In this document: positions 46,201-54,289 of the stretch, in pieces
Position numbering within the stretch: the first letter of the stretch is position 1
Layout of the letters: every line of letters starts with the position of its first letter
Origin: Planctomycetota bacterium
GTDB taxonomy: Bacteria; Planctomycetota; Planctomycetia; Pirellulales; Pirellulaceae
Reading direction: 5' to 3'
NCBI GenBank assembly: GCA_014238905.1
Contig: JABAAE010000015.1
Span: forward strand, 124,001-188,000
DNA length: 64,000 nt
Notes under the pieces: model-generated
What the model was told of the DNA's origin: nothing
What the model saw: only the letters and a program-made list of their open reading frames with translations
Database searches by the model: none
Position numbers and translations under genes: made by a program

Positions 46201-47542
46201 ATTTAAATCGGATTTTTTCAGAATTTGCTCCATCATCGCGTCCCAAAGATCCAAGGTCATGAAAATGCTGCGAAAGCAATAATACTTCCTTGGGTGTCGA
46301 TTGGTTTTTTTCAAATATCTTCAGGTACAAACTGGCGAAATCTACTTTCTGATTCACATCCGCACCGGTAAAGCGAGGAATATCCAAAGCCCGGCTAAAC
46401 CGCCCCCGACCGGAAGTCGGCGTAATTTCGACACTCTGATCATTCAATGTGATGCGGTCCATCGCATCTGGTTTTTCCTTCAACTCAATTTTTGAATTTG
46501 GAAAAAAACCAATGATCTCGATATCGAACGGCAAATCTTCAACCGTAATACGTTTCCCATTGGTTAATTTATTGGTGGGTATCGAAACAACTTGATCTTT
46601 CCCCTCGCCCCGTAGTGTCACCGCCAATTCAACATCCTGAGTGTTGTAGGCAAATTCGGATGTCGCTTTTTCAGCTACAGTGATCTTTTCCTCGACGGCA
46701 TAAATCCCCACGAAGAGCTCATTGACCATCATCAGCCCAATCCCAAAATGCAGCAGAACGATCCCACCTCGATTCCGGAAGACCATCGAACAGCCAATCA
46801 ACAAGACACAGCCGACGATCGTGGCTTGTGTCAGTTGCCATACAATTCTCATGGCGGACTCCATCTGCTCCGACATATCTTTAAGAACAAATAAACCGAA
46901 CCCCGCGAGGACAGCCAAAACGATTCCGGTAACAACCAGAATCCGTTCGAGAGTCCGTCCCGATGGCAAGAATAGTAGGACGCCTACCAAGCCTGAGGCG
47001 AGCGCCACCGTTGCGGACAACATGGTTCGCCAAAGAAATCCGTAAGACACCAATGGCTCATCCTGAACACCTTCGGCATAACTGGCTCCTCCGACGATAA
47101 CCGCCGTCAAGATTAATCCGAAGCCAATAAAAGAAGTCCCGGAAATGATGGCCGTTTTGGACCCTGTGGCTTTAAAGCGAACGACGTGTGCCGACACCAA
47201 GTTGACCATCAACGCAACTCCAAGCGACTTTCCGCCAGGAAAGAAAATGCCGCTAAGCGGAAAATTGTTTTCCATCAAGTACTCTTGCACGTCAAAATTT
47301 GGAAACCAAGCTGGCGGCATAAAAGCTTTGAAAGGGATAAAGACAGTAAATGATCGAAAATAACTATCGATCACGGTCCAGATCCCCTCAGTCGCCTGCG
47401 CCAACGTCCCAACCAAGACCAAGAACATCGAAAGGCTAAATAGCGTCACGGTGATCTTCAGTGAGGCCAATCGGGTGAGAACCGTCCAAGCTAAAGAAGG
47501 CTGATGGCTATTTAGTTGGTTTTTCACTTCCCTACCGTCCAT
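43106..47542 (-). CDS. Fused ResB/Ccs1-CcsA cytochrome c biogenesis protein (System II)
   Basis: The 1478-residue product starts with a ResB-like domain (about 15-600, four to five membrane spans and a large periplasmic loop). It continues with a periplasmic region of about 500 residues and ends with a CcsA-type domain (about 1140-1440). That domain holds the tryptophan-rich heme-handling motif WGRFWGWDPKEN and the conserved GVGLHSYGF with its His. System II fusions attach heme to apocytochromes on the outer face of the membrane. Long fusions of this type occur in several bacteria including planctomycetes. The ATG at 47540-47542 overlaps the stop of the upstream lipoprotein gene (TAATG), and the 3' end overlaps a convergent gene by 182 bases. 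Confidence 0.93.
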   Translation of the reverse strand: MDGREVKNQLNSHQPSLAWTVLTRLASLKITVTLFSLSMFLVLVGTLAQATEGIWTVIDSYFRSFTVFIPFKAFMPPAWFPNFDVQEYLMENNFPLSGIFFPGGKSLGVALMVNLVSAHVVRFKATGSKTAIISGTSFIGFGLILTAVIVGGASYAEGVQDEPLVSYGFLWRTMLSATVALASGLVGVLLFLPSGRTLERILVVTGIVLAVLAGFGLFVLKDMSEQMESAMRIVWQLTQATIVGCVLLIGCSMVFRNRGGIVLLHFGIGLMMVNELFVGIYAVEEKITVAEKATSEFAYNTQDVELAVTLRGEGKDQVVSIPTNKLTNGKRITVEDLPFDIEIIGFFPNSKIELKEKPDAMDRITLNDQSVEITPTSGRGRFSRALDIPRFTGADVNQKVDFASLYLKIFEKNQSTPKEVLLLSQHFHDLGSLGRDDGANSEKIRFKSKVFELALRFRRVLKPYKLTLIDAKEDSYHGSTKHKTFGSDFIILDKSTGEQQTASISMNNPLRYKGETFYQAGYVKQRTATGKMTEVTTLQVVTNQGWMIPYIGCMYVVIGMLAQFAAGLLKFSDRIQKRAAKRSAAAEQLPPRKIEKEDLAGDGGSIEALKISLPQKRASIVWILPLVVVLLGAATAYRLTFSGSAKDGEFDIKRAGLIPVSAGGRYQPLDSFARVFLRNYSDYESVSLTAKQVEKELKGEKKRIYATEWLLDVLTAPAMADEEYRIFRIYDPFVIRKLGLETKRKGYTYTYNEVSREIAEFNEYAETAMEQRRANGGKLDKLSFQQRKSISLYSKIKEYERFRNASLFLDADSDDALKRVVGGKIIYRSRLLPLNTGGNIIDLIDSIVERSLSQDRMEAINYLSYIYGFVRSGKGSLVAGQADSSLFAPTAYSWDVVVESKTDRLSLALGGDSSKGQVALGSIVLQSDNQTRWRLIDDQRMQPDSPSDELDWEKMPGMEVLTVSTVRQVLLKYCQRNGIGSIEELVAKLINLDPRFIKLRENPDGFLNEVKNRSSQIFEENADVIEAKIKESRKDGVPPSIRDACKEAIKESYTNQKSDELLGLRKEYTVQLTAILGNSIGEPAAISNELGKLLLAYKTGKQEEFDTVLTDYLQLFDEQKLADFDSAKLVLEHFYHYSAPLFQALIFYGVAALFIVTSWVLYAVSCDDIGVGIQRSAVGILALGSLLHTAGIVERVMITGKAPITNLYASAVFISWGSVMCGFVIDLIIRYAAPKATKIGFGALLGALMGFIVIMVSFNLALRSDTFGKLEAVLDTQFWLATHVVCVTSGYVATFVAGVLGLFFLIGTAFTPIFDKEIRQGVSWIIYGIVCFALLLSFFGTVLGGLWADDSWGRFWGWDPKENGALLIVLWNALILHSRWGGLVRERGLAVLAMLGNVVTCWSWFGVNELGVGLHSYGFTEGVLAILGYVALGHLVVVVLATLVPVGKWSSYRAENQQKLSSEKRVVDKKPPKNRSKK

Positions 47543-48702
47543 TATTTCTTATCCTCAGTACGAAACTGGATTGACGCCACAAATGACTCAAAACTCGATT
47601 TCTGATTTTCCAATTCCTTCGATTTGCCCTGCATCTTGATGAACCAATATCCATCGTCTTTGGTAATCATTACCCCCAGTAACTTCTCTCCGACTTTTTC
47701 GCCCGCACCGAGCAACTCGATCTGCTTCGCCGTAACATTGGAAACTTCCAACTCCGTCGTGATCGCCGCTAATTCCGCATCGGTCGTTTTTCCGGTTTTC
47801 AGTTGATCTTGCCACATCGAAACAGTGTTTTCCCACGTCACAGCCCCCTTGGGAAAAAAGCTGACTGCGACAATCGGTGGCGAATCGCCAGAACCCGCCT
47901 CATACCTTAAGGCAGTTACCCCGTTGCCTTGAATCGACTTCCAATCCTGCGGTGCCTCAAAATCAAAAGGCAAGGCAACAGCAGAAGCTGGATTTTCATT
48001 TTTTGCGGGCCCAATGGGAGCCGACTTCCCGGCTCCCCCTCCCCCTCCCATCGCCTGGGCAAAGGGAGGACCTCCGCTACTCGACTGAGCACCTTCAATT
48101 TTTTCAAAATACATGACGTTACTGCCTACCGTGACAGGTTCCATAAACGGCACAACCAAGTCGGCAATCCTCAACATGACTTGCGTCCCGTCGGACCTCA
48201 CACTGTAGTTCATTACTTCTTCTACGCCCATTTGCTTTCGCCAACGGTTCACGTTATCGGCTATGTACTCCTTCGGATCTCCATTGCGATTTGTAAACGT
48301 CAGCTCCGATAACACAACGTCCAGCGGCTCTCCCTCCTTGTCACCAATTTGAAAAGTCGCCTTCCGAAAAGCACGCTGAACATCAATTTTCTTCCAACCC
48401 TCAGGAAGTTTCCAAGTCGGGTTGCTGGGATCGCCAGAAAAATCAAGAGATCTCGCAAATTGGTAAACAGATTCCTGAGCGGACAAGACCCGATCACGCT
48501 TTCCGACTATTTTGACGGTCCAAGCTGTTTCTGCCTCAATCATCATGCCAGCCAGCATGACATCAACCGGTTTTTCCAAGGACGAAACTTCGATCGGTTT
48601 CTGGGGACGACATCCCGATGCCATCACCGTAAGAGTCAAGACAAAAAGTCGTTTTATTGGGCTATTCAACTGCGAACCTGATTTAAAACCTCGATACAAC
48701 AT
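47542..48702 (-). CDS. Lipoprotein of unknown function coupled to the ccs gene
   Basis: The product is 386 residues from the ATG at 48702, which leads directly into a signal peptide with lipobox MASGC (about residue 31). The extension back to 48879 has a mixed hydrophilic composition and is unlikely. Two similar halves are apparent (about 75-190 and 235-380), each with an element like LPEGWKKIDVQ or PFDFEAPQDWK, so it is probably a duplicated beta-rich domain. They are joined by a Gly/Ala-rich linker (GGGGGAGKS). It shares TAATG coupling with the fused ResB/CcsA gene, so it is probably a helper in cytochrome c maturation or a partner lipoprotein. The family was not recognised. Confidence 0.8.
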   Translation of the reverse strand: MLYRGFKSGSQLNSPIKRLFVLTLTVMASGCRPQKPIEVSSLEKPVDVMLAGMMIEAETAWTVKIVGKRDRVLSAQESVYQFARSLDFSGDPSNPTWKLPEGWKKIDVQRAFRKATFQIGDKEGEPLDVVLSELTFTNRNGDPKEYIADNVNRWRKQMGVEEVMNYSVRSDGTQVMLRIADLVVPFMEPVTVGSNVMYFEKIEGAQSSSGGPPFAQAMGGGGGAGKSAPIGPAKNENPASAVALPFDFEAPQDWKSIQGNGVTALRYEAGSGDSPPIVAVSFFPKGAVTWENTVSMWQDQLKTGKTTDAELAAITTELEVSNVTAKQIELLGAGEKVGEKLLGVMITKDDGYWFIKMQGKSKELENQKSSFESFVASIQFRTEDKK

Positions 48703-49330
48703 TTGGAAGCCCTGGGCAGGAGAGGGTTTGGGCACTCCGAAATCGTCTGACAAACGAAACTTTAGTATAAGGCGAAACCCCCGTTCCTGATACGTGTCCC
48801 AACTGCTTTTCACAGGTTGGACAACCGTATAAATCGGGCTGCGACAACTTTGAATTGCCTTACTAGCCGCAATCACCATGGTCCCCCACCACGGGACGGT
48901 CTCATCCCCCTAGGGACTAATTACCGAGACCCGCAATCGGTCGGACCTTGAAGAAACCTGATTTTTGAAAATCCCTTCAACATCTCATTGTTGAATGAAC
49001 GGGCCTGTTGGCCAACGAAAACATTCACGAGGCCGGGTTGACCCTTCAAGATTCTAATGCACCCATTCCTATTTTAGACCACCTCTACGGTTCTCCATCG
49101 GTTGAACTGTTTCTTCATCCATTAGACCTATCGTGAACCGTTGTCATATTTTTCCCGACGCCCCCTTAAACGATGGGGAATACCCGGAAGAATCGTTTTT
49201 TTTTCTTTTTTCATAATATTTCTGATTGGAATACCACCTTAACACCATCAATGCCATCGAAATCCTACGGCCATTGGTTAACATCGTTCATTCATCCACC
49301 CCTTATTTTTCTTACTAACGAAGCACAAAA
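48703..49330. other. Divergent spacer between the ccs operon and hisG
   Basis: This 628-base region contains the promoters of both neighbours. GGTCTC (48898-48903) and GAGACC (48926-48931) are an inverted pair spaced by 22 bases around a CCCTAGGG palindrome (48907-48914). A spacing of 21 bases between the same words is found in the leader at 17205-17237. No histidine-rich leader peptide or clear promoter was identified. Confidence 0.4.
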
Positions 49331-50182
49331 ATGGGAAATCTCCGAATCGGCATCCCTAGCAAGGGTCGATTGGCCGTACAAAGCGAAGAACTACTCAATC
49401 TCGCTGGATTCAAATTCCGGCGCCAAGATCGAAGTCTTTTTGCAAAAGTCAGAGATGCCAAAATCGAAATCACCTTTCTGCGTTCGGACGACATCCCGGT
49501 GCTTTGCGACGAAGGTGCGATCGACTTAGGGGTCACTGGCAGCGATCTGGTCGAGGAAGCGGGTGGCGACGTTTTGACTCGCATGAAACTCGGTGTTGGC
49601 AAATGCCGACTTGCGTTATGTGTTGCTGAGGACTCGCCCATAACATCTGCCTCGGATCTGAAAAGTCTCCGAATCGCAACAAGCTTCCCCAATGTCACCC
49701 AGAATTATCTGGGGGAAAAAGGTGTCCAAGCTCATTTAGTCAAACTGACCGGCAGTGTCGAAGTCATGATTTCCCTTGGGGTTGCCGATGCGATCGTCGA
49801 CCTCGTAGAAACCGGTAGCACTCTGGTCGCCAACAGACTTCGAGTCATTGCCGAAATTGGTGAACATGAAACCGTCCTCATTCAGAATCAAAAACAAGAC
49901 GAGCCGGAATTGGCAGATCAGGTAGTTCGTCGGCTCGAAGGAGTTATTATTGCTCGCAGTTACTCCCTTTTGGAATACAACATCCCGAGGGAAAAACTTT
50001 CAGCAGCAGAAGAGATCACTCCGGGTTTCAATTCGCCTACCGTCAGCGCATTGGAGGACGACAACTGGTGCGCGGTCCGAGTGATGGTCAAGAGAAAAAA
50101 AATCATCGCCGCAATGGAAGCCTTGGAGTCATTGGGAGCCGCAGCCATTCTTGAAACGAAAATCGCAAATTGCCGATTGTAA
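49331..50182 (+). CDS. hisG: ATP phosphoribosyltransferase (long form)
   Basis: The 283-residue product starts with LRIGIPSKGRLAVQSEELL and carries the HisG signature VMISLGVADAIVDLVETGSTLVAN in the middle. The final 70 residues (PTVSALEDDNWCAVRVMVKRKK...) are the ACT-like regulatory domain of the long HisG form. This domain senses histidine, so no HisZ partner is needed. The enzyme couples ATP and PRPP in the first step of histidine synthesis. No other his genes are in the window. Confidence 0.96.
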   Translation: MGNLRIGIPSKGRLAVQSEELLNLAGFKFRRQDRSLFAKVRDAKIEITFLRSDDIPVLCDEGAIDLGVTGSDLVEEAGGDVLTRMKLGVGKCRLALCVAEDSPITSASDLKSLRIATSFPNVTQNYLGEKGVQAHLVKLTGSVEVMISLGVADAIVDLVETGSTLVANRLRVIAEIGEHETVLIQNQKQDEPELADQVVRRLEGVIIARSYSLLEYNIPREKLSAAEEITPGFNSPTVSALEDDNWCAVRVMVKRKKIIAAMEALESLGAAAILETKIANCRL

Positions 50183-50672
50183 AACCGTTTACAGACAATC
50201 CCCCCATCAACCCAACCGACCGCGGGCGGTGAAAAAGCAATCCAGCTTTTTCGCAACAAGAACGGAAAACCATCTGCTGGCCCAATGGGAATAAATCCAC
50301 ACTCCTGACCGCCTTTCTTTTCACCCGATTCAAGCCTGAACACCACCTCTTCCGACTACGATCTCCTTGCGTTTGAGTGGATCACCGCGTTTGAGTGGAT
50401 CACCTCTTTTGAGAGAAGCACATCGCTTTGCCAAGTCCGGCAAAACATCTTATCCATACACGTCTCGCCTCGGCACCATCTCCGAATGCCCAACATGTAT
50501 TGATAATTAAGTCAACTCCAGCTTTTCGAAAAAACAATCTTGACGTCTTTCCGAAATTCAAAAGAATCAACTTGAAGCAAATCACTGGGATCGTTTTCGT
50601 TTTTTTTCGGTAAGAAAAATCGAATGTTATTGATCCGATCAGGCTAAATCAATTCCGCAGCAAGGAAGCTCA
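50183..50672. other. Spacer downstream of hisG with a duplicated 18-mer and a weak hairpin
   Basis: This 490-base stretch separates hisG from the MurE-like gene on the same strand. GAAAAAGC (50231-50238) and GCTTTTTC (50245-50252) form an 8-bp stem with a 6-base loop, a weak candidate for the hisG terminator. The rest is AT-rich with no supported gene. Confidence 0.4.
50369..50404. repeat. Perfect 18-bp tandem duplication in an intergenic region
   Basis: The 18-mer GCGTTTGAGTGGATCACC occurs at 50369-50386 and again at 50387-50404, with no mismatches. A partial third copy may follow (TCTTTTGAG). It lies between hisG and the MurE-like gene and is a likely recent duplication. Confidence 0.9.
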
Positions 50673-52217
50673 ATGGAATTACGGCAGAAAAGAACCGAAG
50701 CAGGAATATCGCTTCAGGAAATCCTACCAGATTGTCAAATTTTTGGTGCTGATAGCATCCAAGTCTCATCATGCAGTCACGACTGGAACCGGCTGCAACC
50801 GGGAGACCTCTACGTGGCTTGTGCGGGCATGGAAAAAGATGGGCACGACCATATTCCTATGGCAATTAAAAAGGGTGCCGCGGCAATTCTCTCGGAACGA
50901 TTCGTCGTCGCTGACGTACCTGTATGCCTTGTCGACGATACCCGTGAAGCCTATGGACAAATTTGCCAGTACTTGGTCGGCACGCCAAAAGACAAGCTAA
51001 AGCTGATTGGAGTGACTGGTACCGACGGTAAATCCATCACCTGCCAACTGATTCGATCCATCCTGCATCAATCCGGTATTCGCTGCGGTATGATTTCATC
51101 GCTAGCCTATTGTGATGGTTTCGTTTACTCCAAAACCTCGGGAACGACACCCAGTCCCCCTCAGATGGCTGAATACCTTGGCGAACTGGTCGCCAACGGA
51201 TGTGAAGCGGCCGTCATCGAAACCTCCAGTGAGGGTATTGCGGAAAGACGTTTGTCGGGACTTGAATTTGATGCCTGTGTTTATACCAATGTGAAAAAAG
51301 ATCATCTGGATTCCCATGGTACATTAAAGAACTATCGAAAAATAAAGACCAGATTGTTGGACCGCCTCAAGCCTGATGGCTTCGCGGTCTTAAATGCCGA
51401 CGACAAATTTCTTGGCAAATGGATTGACAATATCCATTGTCCTACATTGACCTATGGAACCCGAAATCACGCCGAAATCCAGGCTGAGCGAATAGAGCAA
51501 ACCGTATTTGGCCAGACGTTTCTGATTTTTGCGGGCAACGAGTCCATTCCAGTCAAGACACCGATAGTGGGTGACTTTTTTATTAGACATTGCCTGGCAG
51601 CAGTGACGGTAGGCCTCGCCTTCGGCCTGGAACTGGAGGACGTTGTCAGAGGCATTGAGTCGGTCGAAAGGATTCCAGGGCGGATGGAGCGACTCAGCAG
51701 CCAGCATCCCAGCTCAATCTTTATTGACGCCGCAAAAACACCCAGCCAGCTCCATGGAATGCTCCGCACCCTGAATTCACTTCCCCAAGAGGGTAAGACC
51801 TGGTGCATTTTTGGAGGGGCCAGCGGCGTTTCCAAAGAGCAGCTCGCCGGACTGGGAACCGTTGCCGAACGGCATGCCGATCATACGATCATCTCCGGTG
51901 TCGATGTTCACAATGAATCAGCATTGGAAATTGCCCATGAGATACTCGATGGCTATGAAGATGTTGCCAAAGCTCATATCATTCCTAACCGAGCCGCCGC
52001 CATCGAACACGTTCTCGATAATGCCGCTGCGGGTGACAAGATCCTGATCGCCGGTCTGGGCGATCAGCCAACCCAATTTGGCTACTACGCCGAACTCTCC
52101 ATGTCGGATCGGGAATTGTGTGAGTTATGGCAAGAGGATCGGCTGGCTTTGGGAGAGTTAACCAGAAACTACGAAGATGATCTGCCGATTTCTTATTCCA
52201 TCGATGATTATCGTTAA
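50673..52217 (+). CDS. MurE-like Mur ligase with divergent C-terminal motifs
   Basis: The 514-residue product has the Mur ligase layout: N-terminal UDP-substrate domain (about 20-105), ATP-binding loop GVTGTDGKS (about 113-121), the SGTTPSPP block, and TNVKKDHLDSHGTLKNYRK (about 205-223), followed by the lysine expected to be carbamylated. Three MurE hallmarks differ. The SSHAL His is Glu (SSEGI, about 185-189), the DYAHTP motif is DAAKTP (about 353-358), and the DNPR motif that binds meso-diaminopimelate is absent. It may therefore ligate a different amino acid or have another amide-ligase role. It could be a second MurE paralog, since no other mur genes are nearby. Whether it is active is uncertain. 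Confidence 0.85.
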   Translation: MELRQKRTEAGISLQEILPDCQIFGADSIQVSSCSHDWNRLQPGDLYVACAGMEKDGHDHIPMAIKKGAAAILSERFVVADVPVCLVDDTREAYGQICQYLVGTPKDKLKLIGVTGTDGKSITCQLIRSILHQSGIRCGMISSLAYCDGFVYSKTSGTTPSPPQMAEYLGELVANGCEAAVIETSSEGIAERRLSGLEFDACVYTNVKKDHLDSHGTLKNYRKIKTRLLDRLKPDGFAVLNADDKFLGKWIDNIHCPTLTYGTRNHAEIQAERIEQTVFGQTFLIFAGNESIPVKTPIVGDFFIRHCLAAVTVGLAFGLELEDVVRGIESVERIPGRMERLSSQHPSSIFIDAAKTPSQLHGMLRTLNSLPQEGKTWCIFGGASGVSKEQLAGLGTVAERHADHTIISGVDVHNESALEIAHEILDGYEDVAKAHIIPNRAAAIEHVLDNAAAGDKILIAGLGDQPTQFGYYAELSMSDRELCELWQEDRLALGELTRNYEDDLPISYSIDDYR

Positions 52218-52240
52218 GCCAATTCTGTTTCTTTGGAAAA

Positions 52241-54289
52241 TCAAATTCGGGGAACAGCGGGAATCGCATCTGACGAAGAGAAAAAACCATACCGCAACGT
52301 TTCATATTGCCTTAGCCATTGCAGAACTGGTTCCAGTTTTCTCTCTAGTTCCATGTCGACTTCGGCTCGTATACGACGTTCAAATTGCCATAACGTTTCG
52401 TTTGAATTCCGCACCAGGCGATATCTAGCCAGAATTCGCTCTGCTTTGCGAAACTGGGCTTTCAGCATGCTTCCACGGGATCCGTAAAGCGGGTCTCTTC
52501 GTGGTTTCCACCAGTACCGGTAAAACACTCCGAAAAGAATCAACAAGGTGATCACGATGTTTAAGGGACCTCGAAGCTGCCGGCCAATCTCCTCAAAAAA
52601 TTCTCGCACCTGTATCCAAATCCCCTGAAAGAAAAACGAAAATTGAAATCGGTTTCCATCAGCCGTTATATCAACGTTGGATTCTCCATCATCCGAATCT
52701 CCAACGTCATCATTTTCCCAAACATCTTTGGGGAAATTAACTCCGGGCGTCGCTTCGACAATGACCCACTTTCCCTGGTCCCGATCGTAAGCTTCTGCCC
52801 AAGCGTGAGCGTCCCGGTTACGCGCAACGTAATAGTCTTCTTCTGTACTTTTTTCCATTGCGCCAAATCCGGTCACATAGCGAGCTGGAATTCCATTAGC
52901 TCGGAGGATCGCAACTGCCGCAGAACCAAAAAACTCACAATGTGCGGCAGGACGCTCCCTGATAAAATAGGACAGACGATCTCGATCTGCAGGAAACTTC
53001 TTTTGGTCTGTTGAATAAGAATAATTACTGGAAAAAAACGACTCAATGCTGGCAATTCGCTGCTTATCGGTAGAGTCCGATTTAGTAATTTCCAGAGCAA
53101 GGATTGTGACTTCAGGCTCGAGACCAAAATAATTCTCTGACAGTTGAATCGCCGCTTGCGGAGAGAGTTCGGAAATAGCGGGCAAATTTCCTACGTACCC
53201 GGAGTAGATCGATTTTTGATCGACGTTGCGTAAAGTCCCATCCCAATTGACGAAAAGGAATTTGTCGTTTTGAACCCCTTTTGTCTTGGCTGAATAAAAG
53301 TCAACGTGCAAGGGTGTGAACACGTAGAGGGAATCGATGTTTTCGATAGCAATTTTTTTGTACCGGGTCGACTGGGGATCACGCTGCACCGGGTAGACAT
53401 TTAGACCCGGTTCCTCCAACACAGGTGGCGATGCCATAGAGGGAACTGACAAGTATTTTTGTTGGTTGGATTTACCCCAGCTTTTACCATCAAATCTTGT
53501 GTAACTTGCCCCCCTGAGGTACCCAGGTGGCGTCTGCGAATAAACATGAAGAACCGGATTCATTGGATTGCTCTTCTTCAAATTTGTGATGTTTTCCAGC
53601 GTCGCTGATTGACTGTACTTGATTTCGGTTGCGGCAAATCCACTGATTTGGTTTGTAACATTTTCCACCCACCATTCCTGAAATCCCTCAATATTCCCAC
53701 GCAGGAATCCGGAAAGATACCAAGTTCCCAAACCAACCGTGAGCATCGTGATCGCGATTAGCGAACTTCGGGAGGTATACTGCCTTCTTGATAAGGCCTC
53801 TTTTGCAAATGAACGGGTTGAATACTGAAAAATGACGCAAATCAAAGTGACACAGATGATTGCGCCGATAAAAAGCAGGCTGCGTTCGGTGAGAGTTGCA
53901 AATCGACTACATGCGCAAACGATACAAGCCATCGCCAACATGCAAAAATTCAATAAACCATCTCGGGAATTTCGTTTTTTGATCAGTTCGAAGATCTGCC
54001 CAATTAGAAAGCACTCTCCCAGCGAGTTGGTCACCCAGACAGGGAACACAAAGTCTGTGCGATCCAACGTGATTCCATCGAGGCTTACCGCACGAAAACA
54101 GAAATACCCTACCAAGGACGCAGGTACGAGAACTTTCACCGAAAGTGCCACCTGATACTGGAGTGGCTTAAAATAGAGAAAGATCGAAATCAGGATACAA
54201 AACAGAGGTACCAGGTGTTGATCGGCAAGCATGCTTAACATGCCAGATTCCATCATAAGCAAGATCACCACCGCGCTTCGAAGAATCAT
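52241..54289 (-). CDS. TgpA-like membrane transglutaminase (DUF3488 / transglutaminase / DUF4129 type)
   Basis: The 682-residue product starts with about six membrane spans (about 1-210), followed by a periplasmic transglutaminase core with Cys in AAHCEFFGSA, His in DAHAWAEAYD and the last position in VIVEATPG, where Glu stands in place of the usual Asp. One membrane helix (about 580) and a cytoplasmic tail with an Arg-rich DUF4129-like segment complete it. This is the TgpA arrangement that works with MoxR and DUF58 partners. The ATG overlaps the stop of the DUF58 gene (ATGA). Predicted to act on periplasmic peptides or proteins. Confidence 0.88.
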   Translation of the reverse strand: MILRSAVVILLMMESGMLSMLADQHLVPLFCILISIFLYFKPLQYQVALSVKVLVPASLVGYFCFRAVSLDGITLDRTDFVFPVWVTNSLGECFLIGQIFELIKKRNSRDGLLNFCMLAMACIVCACSRFATLTERSLLFIGAIICVTLICVIFQYSTRSFAKEALSRRQYTSRSSLIAITMLTVGLGTWYLSGFLRGNIEGFQEWWVENVTNQISGFAATEIKYSQSATLENITNLKKSNPMNPVLHVYSQTPPGYLRGASYTRFDGKSWGKSNQQKYLSVPSMASPPVLEEPGLNVYPVQRDPQSTRYKKIAIENIDSLYVFTPLHVDFYSAKTKGVQNDKFLFVNWDGTLRNVDQKSIYSGYVGNLPAISELSPQAAIQLSENYFGLEPEVTILALEITKSDSTDKQRIASIESFFSSNYSYSTDQKKFPADRDRLSYFIRERPAAHCEFFGSAAVAILRANGIPARYVTGFGAMEKSTEEDYYVARNRDAHAWAEAYDRDQGKWVIVEATPGVNFPKDVWENDDVGDSDDGESNVDITADGNRFQFSFFFQGIWIQVREFFEEIGRQLRGPLNIVITLLILFGVFYRYWWKPRRDPLYGSRGSMLKAQFRKAERILARYRLVRNSNETLWQFERRIRAEVDMELERKLEPVLQWLRQYETLRYGFFSSSDAIPAVPRI

